Origin: Rhyzopertha dominica
Lineage: Eukaryota > Arthropoda > Insecta > Coleoptera > Bostrichidae
NCBI GenBank assembly: GCA_025024175.1
Contig: QCXZ01000041.1
Coordinates: forward strand, 26,593,786 to 26,657,785
Direction: 5' to 3'
Length of the DNA: 64,000 nt
Made by a program: the position numbers and the translations under genes. Below the pieces are notes generated by a model. That model made no database searches. It saw nothing but the letters and a program-made list of their open reading frames with translations, and was not told where the DNA came from. Positions within the stretch are counted from its first letter, which is position 1. Every line of letters starts with the position of its first letter. Shown piece by piece: positions 1 through 10,967 of the stretch.

Positions 1-359
1 GGGCATGTTCAAAAATAGGTCAAAATGTAATTGTATCGACTTGTTTCAAGCGCGATGACAATGTCTAGAAAACTCACATAGCATTAAGGAAGCTTAAAAA
101 CAAGTACATACCATAGTAGGAACAAGTAGAACGAATAACTAACCAGCAAAATAATAAAAACTGCTTTCGTCTTTTCAGGCGTTCTTTCAGAAAAAACAAA
201 CAAAAAAATATCTTATAGTAACAACGAATCAACGAAAGGAAACAATAAGATAGATGCATAAGGAAAAGGGAATAAGCTGGCAACGGATATGCCCAAATAT
301 TAATACTGCTTGTGGTTAGTTCACGATCGGCTACATACCGAACAATTGCTATTACCTCT

Positions 360-1045
360 TAGATCTCTTCATAATGTGTTTTAGTGTTAGCTTCTTGTGT
401 TATCGATATTNTTGGTGTTGTAACAGTGNTGTAGTTCCGTGTGTCTAAATAAAAAGNGTATACAAGGAATCACACAATTGTGGTAAAGAAAATCTCGGGA
501 GACGGCTACCGCCTTCGAAACACATTGAGTCACCAAATGTACGGGGAGAACACTACCCAACAAGAACACAAAAGCCACCCAAGAAAAATAAGAAGAAAAG
601 CTGGAAGAAGAAATTCTAGTGACAAGAACAAAAAGAAGCAGTAAGTAAGAAAGCATTGTTCAGAAACCAGGAAAACATGAAAAGAAGTCCAGCCACAAAA
701 ATTGGGATAGTCCTGAAGAAACTCCAATGTATAGAAAGGAAAAGAAACTAATACCCCAGACGAGAAAATTGCCCGTGGAGTAATGTCATCCCATCTAGAG
801 ATCCAAGAAGCGAATGGATAAGCGCATACGAAATCACTCAAAGTATCGACTTACCATCAAGAAGCAGCAACATAAACAGGAATCAAACAATTATTTTAAA
901 TTCTAAGATTTTAAGTTCAAAAAGTGTTCTAGTGCTACGTTCTTGCGTTTACGTTGTTATTGTTATTATCGTTACAGTGAAGTAGTTTAGTGTATCTAGA
1001 CAAGTGTATATAAAAGAAATCACGTAATTGTAGAAAAAATCCAGC
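360..1045. repeat. two related copies of a ~140-bp segment about 540 bp apart
   Basis: The segment at about 360-500 and that at about 898-1045 share the same order of motifs: a 'tgtttagtgttag'/'tgttctagtgctac' start, a GTTACAGTG/GTAACAGTG block, a 'tagtttagtgt'-like block and an 'aatcacgtaattgt'-like block. The copies are diverged. The sequence between and after them is strongly purine-rich on the + strand. It may be a tandemly repeated 5' region of a LINE, but no reverse transcriptase is visible to prove this. Confidence 0.45.
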
Positions 1046-2383
1046 GAGACCAAACTACGAAATATACGTTAAGAACATTACCAACCGCAACACAAACACC
1101 TTGTAAGACAAATAAGACAAAAAACTACAAATCACAGGCGAAACATTTGCTCAGAGGGAAGAAACTATTCAAGAACCACAATCAAAATACAAATCAGAAG
1201 GAGAAGAAATATCGACAACAACAGAAAAGAGTAAAAACAACGATGGGGAGAATCATAGCAAAATCAAATGTAACTGAAGAAAAAACAATGGTCAGAAATC
1301 GCAAAAGACAAGAAAACAATAAATAGGGAAGTCCTAAAGTTGTAAACAATCTCAGACAGCAGCTCGTCCAAGGAAGAACAAGAACAACGCAGCCGAACTA
1401 AGCTACCATGCAATAAGGATGCTAATAAAAATGTATCCACTGCTTGGGTGCCCTAAAAACTTCACCATTCTAGCCCCCAAACTCCTGTAACATGCGCTAC
1501 GTGAGAGCCCACTAGCAACAAGCATGTAACCCCTCCAACCCAGCGTAGACGTAGCCGGCCCTGTGGGTTATCCGGGACCGGCAGAAATGCCTACCATACT
1601 CTGGTTCAACCAATCAATCAAAAACTTTCTTTGTAAAAGCCATTTGCCATTTTTTTAAAGTTACAGTGTGCAAGTACATATCTTTTAATATCGGCATATG
1701 TATTGGATTTCCCAACTTTGAAGCCCAGCTTTCTTGACGATTTGTATTTTGCACTGTATACCGAGAAATTTAGCGATGGGATATTCTGAAATTTCATCAT
1801 TATGGGCACAAATGGGTTACTTGCACTAATTTTATTTTTGGATAAATCTGGCAATATTCAATGGTCATTATTAAGTTAATTTCACACACGGAAAGTTAGC
1901 ACTTGCAAAGAATTACAAATGCATAAAATTATTAATTAAAAATGGCATTTGACCCTTTAAATTTCACGTGACATCAAAACGATGTCCACGACACTATTAT
2001 CGAGTCTGTTATGCACATACTGGCACCCGCAGAAGGTAAACAAACCTATGAACACTGGAACAGCAAGTTCCCTTTAACTTGTTTATTTGGATAATTCTGA
2101 CTCAGAGCGGTTCAGTGATCGTTTTGGCGTGCATATAATGGGTTCGAATTTTAACACAAAATAAACAGCGTATTAACAAAGACAATTCAAAAATACTTTG
2201 CACATGTAATTATATGAACTTAATGATTAAATTAAGCACATATTTTTTTTTGTGCAAGTAGGCCATAGCTATTTATGTAACAAGGCAATAAGGTGGCACT
2301 TTATCGAACGAGTTTGGTGATTGAGAGCCGAGGCGAAGGCGAGTTGTCAATACAGACACTTTCCTGGCCTGGGCATACAATGT

Positions 2384-2561
2384 TTTTTCGGCTACTACAT
2401 TCGAAAGTACAACTTCATCCTACTATTCCAACCTGAGAAAGTGGCTCTTTACCTGCCTAGGCAGTAAAATACTTTACCTGACTGGTAACCTAGGTAAAAC
2501 GCCACTTTCTCGCATTGGATGAGTAGGATAAAATTGTACTTTTAAATGCAGTAGCCGAAAA
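2384..2561. repeat. imperfect inverted repeat, MITE-like hairpin
   Basis: The left arm (about 2384-2444) starts TTTTTCGGCTACTACATT and the right arm (about 2503-2561) ends AATGCAGTAGCCGAAAAA. The arms stay complementary with scattered mismatches through AAAGTACAA...ATCCTACT and end in GAGAAAGTGGC. The loop holds a 12-bp palindrome CTGCCTAGGCAG. The arms are about 60 bp and the whole element about 178 bp. No target duplication was found, so the superfamily is unknown. Confidence 0.6.
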
Positions 2562-2809
2562 ATACCTTTATTTAATGCATGTGGAGCTTATATGGAGCAA
2601 TTACTAAGTGTAGATACTGTAATATTTAATGTCACTTTCTTTTGTTCTTTTACTGGTGCACTTCGCCACTGCACAGCTAATAGAAGTACAATTAAAATGA
2701 TATAGAAACCCAACGGTTAATAAAAATGTGTGCCTAAGTCAAACATCAGTTTTGCAATTCCACAAGCCTCATCCACCATTGTTTGTTCTCACCACGGACC
2801 AATTCCCAA

Positions 2810-2889
2810 TTATAATAATAATATAATATAATAATAATAATATAATATAATAATAATAATATAATATAATAATAATAATAATAATAATA
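2810..2889. repeat. AAT/ATAAT microsatellite
   Basis: This is a compound tandem repeat of AAT units interrupted at regular intervals by AT dinucleotides (ATAATATAATAATAAT pattern). A higher-order period of about 25-30 bp is visible. It lies in the non-coding DNA about 270 bp before the first visible TRIM-NHL exon. Confidence 0.9.
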
Positions 2890-3161
2890 CGCAACTAGGC
2901 GAATCGAGCATTTCAAGATATGTTGAATACCTGAATTATGGAGTAAAGAAGAGATTGTAACACTTACATTAGTTTTTCTATATTATTTGTTACTGCAGTC
3001 TCCTCGAAAGTGATTCACGCTGTATACAGCAAATATTAAGCTTAATGAAGAATATTTGATAACAATTAAAAAAAAATATTTATTAAAATGTTTTTATAGA
3101 AAAAAATTTTTCACATGTTGGGTAGTAGTATATAAATTTATTGTGAAACTTCTCATTCCAG

Positions 3162-3812
3162 GTGGGTATCAAGAAATTAGCTGCTCTTCCAATTGATGTG
3201 ACCAAAACCCATATATCTGATGTGTCAAACTCCTCAAGTCTACATTGCACTTGTTGCACTGCCAAAGAAGTTGCAATATCACGTTGTTGTACATGTCACA
3301 ATTTGCTGTGTGCTAATTGCAATTCCGCTCACCTCTACATGCGTTGTTTTGAATCTCACAAAGTTATCAGCCTCGACGAGATGCGCAAAGACGGCCAGAA
3401 AATTACCATTCACAAGCCGATAAATTGCGAACTACATCCTTTGGAGAGTGTGTCGCACTATTGCAATACTTGCAACATTTCTGTGTGCAATGAATGCGTT
3501 AAAACCGAGCACAAGCCATCTGCTGGGCACCTCTGTGATGGACTATCGGAGTCAGAGATACGTGTTCGTCAAGAATTAGAGGCTATGCTGAGTGAGGGCA
3601 AAAACAAAATTGAACTACTCAATAGGGCTTCCGGAGAACTTAATACGAGCCTTGAAGATTTAGCACAGCAACGGTCTAATGCCCGTGATTTGATCAATGA
3701 ATCCTATCATAGTTACAAAGCTGTACTTGAAAAANGCCGTGATAATGCCTTAAAGGAGCTGAGTGATTTGCATCATGAACGGGAGTTAAAAGTTATGGAT
3801 ATGACTGAGAAG
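3162..3812 (+). CDS. mei-P26: TRIM-NHL protein, internal exon: two B-boxes and start of coiled coil
   Basis: This exon is bounded by an acceptor (TCTCATTCCAG) and a donor (AAG|GTGAGT). It is 651 nt, 217 codons, phase 0 at both ends, and its first codon GTG is Val, not a start. B-box 1 spans residues about 29-66 (paired Cys at 29/32, 42/45, 50/53, then His57 and His66). B-box 2 spans about 89-123 (C89, H92, C101, C104, C109, C112, H117, H123). A helical, charged coiled coil follows from about 129 to the end. No RING is visible; it would lie in upstream exons outside the window. One N (3735) leaves one residue unread. B-box plus coiled coil plus NHL marks a Brat/Mei-P26/NCL-1 type post-transcriptional regulator. 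Compared by memory with Drosophila Brat, this protein is clearly a different member, so Mei-P26 is the best guess. The family call is firm; the symbol is moderate. Confidence 0.88.
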
Positions 3813-4992
3813 GTGAGTCTGTTTATGTGGTTTGAAATGTTCCGTCTGTCTTAACCACTTGGTTGTTTGGGTATTTGCGTCAGGACACACACTCAAAAGA
3901 TTCTTATTGTAGTATTATATATGCACTTTTGAAACATATACCAAGTTAGTTTTTTTTAAATTAAGTAAATTACTGATTAAATAGAACCAAAAAGGCAAAC
4001 AGTCTACATTACAAGGATTATTAGCAGTTTTTTTTGCTTGTAGTTTTGGCTTTCTACTGGTAGTATAAATCCAGATTTGCAACCCTGAGAACTCTGTGGT
4101 TGAAAAACACACTTGGTTTTTTAACAATACCAAACTACGCCTTTTTGGGATAAAGTTACATTTTCCTTGTTTAAAGAGATTACATTTGCTAAAGATACAG
4201 CCAAAGGTTTTTCAAAAAGTACAAATTTTCACTTGTCATGTTCTGAGTTGAATACCAATGAAATGACGTGTCCTACATTAAATGTCCTCAGAATGAAATT
4301 TATTAAGCTTTAATTTGAGCTCGGGTAGGTGCCAATAGCTCTTCGGTCTCTTTGGGAATGACAAAAAGAAACCGAAAAGGTGAGAAAGTTGACTAATATC
4401 GGTCCATACACCAACCAAGGAGTCTGTAACTGAAATTTCAAGGTTAACAGAAAAATGATGCCTCTTTTCTTGTTATGAACAACAAGAGGTGGCAGGCATT
4501 TGGAAAAGTTGAATTCAAACATAAAGTCAAATTCGTTAGCTCAGCAAGTGTTAATACTGCCATAAAATGAGGGCAACAAAATTAAATTTAAACTTCGATT
4601 TAATTTCTTTTCTGTATATAGATTCCTAGTGCATTTGGGAATAGTTATAAACTTTAACAATAAGTCTGGTACATTATTTTTTTATATAGATATAGAGGAC
4701 ATTTATTAAATATCCTATTGTAATAACTATTTTAATTAATCATATTTAGAGATGGAGTGATGTTCTCTCTGCACATTGCTCCTATAATTAGTAGCACACA
4801 ACAGTTCTGAATGTGCTAAACTTTTTTGGAAATCACCACATCAATACAATTGGGTATTTGCCATGTATTTATATTTTATTAAATTGCATATTAATAGGTG
4901 GCATCTAATCCACAAAACAGCTGACAGCTTATAAATTCGAAAAAATTAATCGTAAGGTGTAGTTTTTATATTAAAAATGTGAATATTTAAAG

Positions 4993-5971
4993 GGACCGCC
5001 AAAACGCGAACATATTGGCCGTGATGTCAGGTGTCTCGTAAATGGCCGCTTGTTTACATCTGGGGTCAGCGCCCCACGTGACGGGCCCCAGCCCGTCAAT
5101 TTATCAGTTTGTTGTTTGCGTTCATTTTGCGACATGCGAATTTAAATACGCCAAGAAAAAGTGAAATACTTATGGAATGTGTACAGCGACGAGCGGTTCA
5201 ACGTGGCGAAGATGAGGAACGTAAAAGCAACAGCATAAGTGAACTTTTTATCAAATTAACATAGCATTGATAATTTGATCACAGTGGGTTGTTGGAAACA
5301 TATTATTTGTAAGCATAAAAATGTAAGAATCAAAAATGTACCCTAAACTTGACATTTATTTTTGAGGTCAGAATAAATATAAATTGCCATTTATTTTCGG
5401 GGCTCTTGCGGCTCGTTTCCGGTCTGGCTAACAGTCGAATATATGGGGAACAACGTCGTTCTTTATTACAACATTTCCCTCTATCAACCTAAAACGCATA
5501 TAATTTTTTATATCCTCTTCAAGCTATAACAAGATGGAAACTGAATGGTAAACACTTATAAGCCCAAAAAGAATAATAAAACAAACAGTAAGAATTAAGA
5601 TGATCTTCACAACAGAAAAACAAAAACGGCGATTTCGGCATATCACGTCTAGGGGCCTTAAACAACTTTTTCATACGTTGATAATCTCGAGGAACGGTTA
5701 CAAAAATTTTGTTAGCTGTACTGACTGAAGTACTGTTATAACCATGTACAAAACAACACTTGTTTTGTTTTCCATAGTAATAGATGCTTGTAAAACTACA
5801 CAAATCACTTTTTGGTGCGACCTCTTACACCGTCCTTTCAATAAACACCACACAAAAACTTTTCAAATACAAGAATGATACTACACCATTAAACAGCACG
5901 CTCCTCGGTAATGTTTACGTGACACTTGACGTCACGAGTTGAATAACCTTGGTTAGAAGCGTTTTGGCGGT
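4993..5971. mobile_element. non-autonomous DNA transposon with CCGCCAAAACGC termini and THAP remnant
   Basis: The left end carries GACCGCCAAAACGC (from about 4994) and the right end carries its complement GCGTTTTGGCGGTGA (to about 5973). The two ends are otherwise diverged, and both are GC-rich with CACGTGAC/GACGTCAC-like motifs just inside. The interior encodes a THAP-like frame on the minus strand. No clear target duplication was found, so the exact ends and superfamily (P-like or PIF-like are possible) are open. Confidence 0.5.
5519..5803 (-). pseudogene. degenerate THAP DNA-binding domain
   Basis: The 94-residue minus-strand frame has the THAP layout. It shows a Cys pair near the start (CCFVHGY), a basic central block (PRDYQRMKKLFKAPRRD) and a closing CCEDH that fits C-x2-H. 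THAP domains bind DNA through a C2CH zinc site; the second Cys of the first pair appears replaced by Tyr, so the zinc site is damaged. There is no downstream transposase core. Its position between matching TIRs suggests a leftover N-terminus of a transposase gene. Confidence 0.5.
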
Positions 5972-6660
5972 GACTCCTAAGATTCGAATTTCAGACCTGG
6001 AATTCTCTACCTACAAATATTTTTTTTGTTTTTTTTAACATGGCGTACGATATATATGCACTTCAAGGTTCATTTTACGTAATTTTCAAAAAAAGTGATA
6101 ATACCCAATTACCATACATCTCCATATGAAAAGTAAGACATAACCAGAGTATCACATAGTAGTTTAATGGAATCCTTATTTAATACATCTTTGTTAGACC
6201 AAATAAGCTTTAAATTACTGAAAGCATTCATTACACTTCCTTGTATGTGCTTTAAATCTGGAATCAGTACATAAAATGAAATCCAGATTTATGTATTCTT
6301 TCACACAGTTAATGTACTTTTTATTTATTATCTGATTACTGTATTTATTTTCACAGTAGGTCTAAATAATATGAGTGTCGATTTATCTGGATTTATACAT
6401 AAACCATGATTTTCAAAATATTTCACTAAAAAGCTCAAATCTTGATTTATTTGATTGACTGCAAGTTGAATGTTTGAATATCATCTGCATAATGAATTTT
6501 ACAGTTGTTACTTGTGTTTTTGTAAATTTGACTTTTATGTATTGAAAACAATCATCGACCCAGTATTGATCCCTGAGGAACATCTTTACCTAGATTTATC
6601 ATTTATCATTCTTTTCGGCTTCTATTTTACGACTTTTATCTTTTTAAATGATATATGAAT

Positions 6661-6760
6661 CCCTTACCATAATAATTTAGAAGTATAAAGCAAGCCTTCT
6701 ACTGAAGATGGTAGCTAATACATATTTAGATTTTATAAATTGTTGTGGTAATAGTATTTC
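6661..6760 (+). repeat. Penelope-type terminal fragment with partial hammerhead-like motif
   Basis: The segment CTACTGAAGATGGTAGCTAA followed by TACATATTTAGATTTTAT matches the minus-strand repeat at 21425-21470, but the second strand of stem II and the GAAA are missing. The leading 'cttaccataataatttag' is shared with 53500-53520. It is a small decayed copy. Confidence 0.45.
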
Positions 6761-7116
6761 ATACATATTATTTAATTAGAATCAAACCACACTCAGATTT
6801 GTATATTAATAAAAGTTGTTGACAGTCTAATTCTTTATTAAAAGTCTACGCTGAAATGGATATATGATTAACGGTTACTGAAATATGGTATTTGGTGGCA
6901 AAATGATGAGATTGCAATTCAGGAAACTGACTCCTCAAAATAATGAAAAAAAAATTATATTGATACCTACCCAGGATGATTAGCTAGCCTCTTTTTTCAA
7001 CCATTTGGACAATTTTGCGAAGTTCAAGTTCATATTTAGCTGCTCATGTGTTCCATTTGTAATTATGTTTGGTAGTAAATATGTGTTTTGAATAGATCTT
7101 TTATTTTGTTACACAG

Positions 7117-7768
7117 GTGGGTAAAGATATAAGCTTGTTGGAAGATGCCTGCAAGTTTACTTCACGTCTGCTGGAAACTGGAACTGTTGCTGAAATAATG
7201 TACCTGCGCAAGACTGTAGGAACTCAACTCATGAACCTGATCAGCAATACTCCGAAAACAGAGGGGAGCTATTCAGTTGAGTTCCAGACTGATTTCAGTG
7301 AATTTGAGAAGGTGGTTAAGGAAGCTTTCGGGAGATTCAAAACTGAAAGTTCCAAAAGTCCGGTTCTCAAAGAGATGAGTCCAGTTTCAGTTACCAGCAG
7401 CCTTCCACCTCTCACCATCAATGGTCACAACATTAATCTGACGAACGGATCATCTCTCACGAATAGCAGCCCGATATCTTTACCAACATCGATGCAGTCA
7501 TCTTTTGATGGAGATCTGGGAGCTAATTTACAAGGACTCTCTCTGGCACAGAGCCCACCTGTCGTCCAGCCCGTGACCGCTCCAAACCTGCAGGGTTATG
7601 CAACCATCGCTGAATATAATATCGCCGCTTTGGCCAGCCTAGCTGATTCAAATACAAGCACTGCAGCGTCACCAACTCCTCCACCACCATTTCCTTTCGC
7701 AGAGTTTCTGACCAGCGAAAATGCATATAAAAATCTGGCGTCGCTGGCCAAACTTGGTCTTAGTTCAG
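7117..7768 (+). CDS. mei-P26: TRIM-NHL protein, exon: end of coiled coil and low-complexity linker
   Basis: Acceptor TTACACAG at 7116 and donor TCAG|GTATGT at 7768/7769 give 652 nt (phase 0 to phase 1). The first ~65 codons continue the helical region (DACKFTSRLLETGTVAEI), followed by an acidic, conserved-looking stretch ending near AFGRFKTES that usually closes the coiled-coil section in this family. The rest is a Ser/Thr/Asn/Pro-rich linker with a run of prolines (PTPPPPFPF) and a helical tail ending KLGLSS. The linker is typical of TRIM-NHL proteins and carries no recognised domain. Confidence 0.87.
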
Positions 7769-7869
7769 GTATGTAAATTTAATATTTACATGTTCTAATA
7801 GTTATTGAACCTTTAATATTTTGTTTTGGTTATTTTTATTTGAGATTGGTTCTTTAAATAACTAGGCTG

Positions 7870-8965
7870 TTTTAACAAATCAATGTTGGACCCTGGTTAA
7901 AAATGTCAAAATTTCTCTCCAACATTCTCAGAAACATCACTGGGGAAAAACGATTTTTTCATAATTTTTTTTTGAATTTAAGTCATTCATAGACTACCTC
8001 ACAATTACATACTTATATCTTTAGATGTAATTTCATTATACACTAATATCCCTATTAATAAAACTATTGAGATCATCACAACAAAATGGAACACAATTAA
8101 AGGACATACATTCTTAAGATACAATTTATAGATACAATTAAATTTACTCTCACTACAAATTTCTTCCAATATAAAGACAGATTTTATAAACAAACAAATG
8201 GAGTAGCTATGGGTAGTTCCATCTCAAGCACCATAGCCCAAATTGTTATGGAGCACTTAGAAGAAACAGTATTTAAAAACATCCCCTTATAATATTCCTT
8301 TTTTTAAATGATATGTTGATGATTGTATTCTATGCATACCTCAGAAAAAATTTTAGATATTGTAATCTTTAGACCCTTCTTTTCAAGACAGACACCAATT
8401 CACAGGAACACTTTAATAAAAGCCGGAGCCAACTGAACAAATCAAAGTAATTAACAATGCGAATAGTTAAAGAGATAAAGGTAATTAATATAACTGCTAG
8501 AGTTTTTAAATCCGTTGACAGACGTTTCCCAAAAATTACTGACTGCCCTCGGCCGCGTTGATTCGTCCGGGAGACGGGACGAGCTGTGACGGCGTTCTCG
8601 ATTTATCCGTATATTCGGCTGCTTCAGTTGCTAACAATATACAAAATCATTACTTCCCGAAACTAAAATTAACTGTTGAAATAGAAGAAAACAATAAATT
8701 ACATTTTTTGATCTAACTCTTATCAGAAATAACAACATAATAACTACAAAGTGGTATAACAAGACAATATCATCAGGATGTTACTTAAACTATCACTCTC
8801 ACCACCATTTATCACACAAAAAGCAAGTTATGACCGCACTTATTGATTGCGTTATCAAACTCGCAAGCCAACAATATCGTCCAGAATCCATCTATAAAGT
8901 AAAATAACTCCTAACAAAAAATAAATCATCAGAGAAATTAAAAATTATGATGCGTTGCCGTATAC
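7870..8965 (+). mobile_element. Penelope-like retroelement fragment (reverse transcriptase part)
   Basis: Translated pieces in several + frames match Penelope-type RT in the right order. They are an FxxNFFxN-like lead near 7910, SLDVISLYTNIPI near 8020, NGVAMGSS near 8200, a YVDDCILC catalytic motif near 8310, and HFLDLTLIRNNNII and RPESIYK near 8700 and 8880. Frame shifts and stops show it is dead. The element sits in the TRIM-NHL intron directly after the exon donor. A GC-rich block (about 8540-8630) interrupts the match between the YVDD and LDLTL regions. The GIY-YIG end is absent, cut off near the LINE tail at about 9000. Confidence 0.75.
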
Positions 8966-9014
8966 CCATGGTCTTTCTGAAAAATAAGCTCATATTTATA
9001 ACAATCAAGCGACA

Positions 9015-9360
9015 GACGAGTGAAACAAGTGTGGGACGCAAAAATAGTGTATAGGAGGAAGAGAGGCAGACCTCAGGAAAGGCGGAATAGCAGTGTGGCA
9101 AATATGGTACAGGAGAAGGGAGAAACATGGCGTGAAGCAAAAATTTTGGCTGGGGATAAAAAAGAATGGGCAAAGATTGTACATAATAATATGGGTGCTT
9201 TAAGTTACTTTGCTAATATGTATGTTGTGTTTAATAGTTAATTGGAGGATATTTTTATATATAAATGAATTGTAGTTGAATTTCATTTTGGTTGTAGTTG
9301 TTGCAAGGTGTGCGATTAATTTAAATTAGTATAAAATAGGATAGGATAAATATATTAAGT
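9015..9360 (+). mobile_element. 3' end of a LINE ORF2
   Basis: The frame at 9020-9241 reads RKRGRPQERRNSSVANMVQE then WREAKILAGDKKEW. This matches the C-terminal tail common to several LINE ORF2 proteins (GRP-x-RW...W-x-A-x3-R-x-W). It ends in an A/T-rich tail with repeated GGATA units near 9340. It is 5' truncated, with no RT domain present, and it is joined to the broken Penelope fragment on its left. Confidence 0.6.
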
Positions 9361-9514
9361 GTATACCTTACACCTTTAGAGGTAGATAGGTTTTTCATAA
9401 TATATATAATATAACACAATCATAAAACTAACACTGCTCATTTTAGTCAAAACCAAATTAAGAAAATTTACACATTGAAGTCAATAATTCCTACTTTTAA
9501 AAAACTCATCTTAT

Positions 9515-9897
9515 TTATAAAACTCCCTGTAATAACTTTTATTTAAAAGATTTTTCTCTAAGATTTCAAACAAAGCCGCCAATTGAGTAAGCACGATAAC
9601 TTGACCACTCATGTGTATCTCCGAAACCGTTAATTTTAGGGCGCATGTATCTTAATAATTTTTTGTTCAGAATTTGATGTGTAATCAGAATCCGACATAA
9701 AAAGTAGGTAGTTCTATTTAAAAGAATTTAAGTTTGGTTCAGTACTCGAAATCTAACGCTGTGTAAATGTGCTATATCGTCTTATTGAGTACTTCTTGGT
9801 TGATACAACTTTTGTTTAAAACTTTTTTTCTAAAACTTTAAATAAAGTCGTCAATTGGGTGAGCACGGTAACTGGACCACCCTGTACATCTCTACAA
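9515..9897. repeat. two related ~100-bp segments in direct orientation
   Basis: Segments at about 9515-9614 and 9797-9897 share a motif string: TTTAAA(A)..., AATAAAGTCGTCAATTGGGT / AACAAAGCCGCCAATTGAGT, then GAGCACGGTAAC / AAGCACGATAAC and TGGACCACC / TTGACCACT. The second ends GACCACCCTGTA, i.e. a TACAGGGTGGTC terminus in reverse, which resembles the TA-CAGGG ends of other elements in this window. The other end was not located. Confidence 0.45.
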
Positions 9898-10331
9898 GCT
9901 ACAAGGGGAAATCTTATCAAAACAATAAGCGAATATTGATCATATAAGTAGTACTGCCCTAATTTTGATGCTCTCCGAGGTACCTTGCTAATCATTGGTC
10001 CTATCATGATAGGGTTTTTGCAAATGTCATACACTTTTTTGAATGTATCAGGACAAACGAAGAGACTTTTTTTAGTCTTTGACTTATAGTTTATGTCCGA
10101 AAAATACTCGTTTCAGTTGGTCTATAGCAGCTAAGATTTTGCATTGATTACAAAGGGCTTTATTTCTTCATTACTGATCAAAGTTGTTTCTTTTTTTAAT
10201 GGACAACATAGTTGATCATGACTGTTAAACAAGTATTTGTTCCCCACAAAAAATGAATAAGAAAGTTTCTGCATTATATTTCATTTTAATACAGTTTTCG
10301 CTATAAGAGCAATGTATTTTTATATTTTCAG

Positions 10332-10678
10332 ACAACACTCTGCCAAATGGTGGAATGCTAGTTCGCTCCAATTCTCCAGCATCCCTCAACTTGACGAATT
10401 CACTAATGAATGGGTTTGGTGGTGTGTCATCATCAACTTCTCCACTGCTGTCTACACCAGATGATATAATACCTGATACAATCAACACCATATTGCCACA
10501 GAATGTTCCGTCTGTCGGTTCTGTCATACCACGCACAAATAAAGTTAGTCCCATGCAAATAAAGTGCAAGTTTGGCCAGTTAGGACCTAGCAAGGGACAG
10601 TTCAATTCACCACATGGATTTTGTCTTGGTCTTGAGGAGGATATCATAGTTGCTGATACAAATAATCATCGAATCCAA
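10332..10678 (+). CDS. mei-P26: TRIM-NHL protein, exon: linker end and first NHL blade
   Basis: Acceptor TATTTTCAG at 10331 and donor CAA|GTAAGT give 347 nt (phase 1 to phase 0); the split codon G|AC restores Asp. The first two thirds are a Ser/Asn/Thr-rich linker. The NHL domain opens at about codon 76 with [20 protein letters not shown] and ends in [12 protein letters not shown], the classic NHL strand pair. The intron falls exactly after the NNHRIQ turn, so blade 1 is completed by the next exon. Confidence 0.9.
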
Positions 10679-10799
10679 GTAAGTACCTATTTTTAAAAAC
10701 TGATAAGTATTACTATTAAATAGCATTCCTTTAATCAAGTCTTACTTAAAAGCATAGTTATCTTAAATGTAAAATATAAACTGAAATGTATGTTTTAAA

Positions 10800-10967
10800 G
10801 GGTGTTAATAGTAATTTTTGTATTTCGTGGCGAAATTCATGTTTTAATGGCGCCTTCGAATGTCTTTTAGGTCTCGACCTGGCGGTCTCGACTAAAATAA
10901 CATTCTCAGGCGCCATTAAAAAAACACTCATTTCGCGCACTTAATACAAAAATTACTATTAACACCC
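10800..10967. mobile_element. 168-bp MITE with 25-bp perfect TIRs and TTAAA duplication
   Basis: The left end 10800-10824 (GGGTGTTAATAGTAA...) is exactly complementary to 10943-10967. The inverted match continues imperfectly inward to a shared TTTTAATGGCGCC block, so the element can fold almost completely. TTAAA flanks it on both sides (10795-10799 and 10968-10972). It carries no coding capacity. The 5-bp (or TTAA-like) duplication does not fix the superfamily. It lies 120 bp downstream of a TRIM-NHL exon. Confidence 0.8.

Larger units (their letters stand above)
1..3161. other. non-coding stretch left of the first visible TRIM-NHL exon
   Basis: No exon can be supported here. Because the exon at 3162 begins at a splice acceptor, this stretch is probably intron of the same gene. 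It holds a purine-rich segment (about 540-1560) with an internal duplication, a GC-richer patch at about 1480-1600, an imperfect hairpin element (2384-2561) and an AAT microsatellite (about 2810-2889). The short open frames in it look like chance frames in AT-rich DNA. Confidence 0.6.
3813..7116. other. intron of the TRIM-NHL gene
   Basis: This 3.3-kb GT-AG intron joins phase-0 exons. It contains a TIR-bounded element with a degenerate THAP domain (about 4993-5971) and a fragment of a Penelope-type tail (about 6660-6760). Nothing else identifiable was seen in 3813-4990 and 5975-6655. Confidence 0.8.

Noticed and set aside
3162..3164. GTG as a translation start of the TRIM-NHL gene
   Set aside because: It follows a clear splice acceptor and is an internal Val codon; upstream exons are outside the window.
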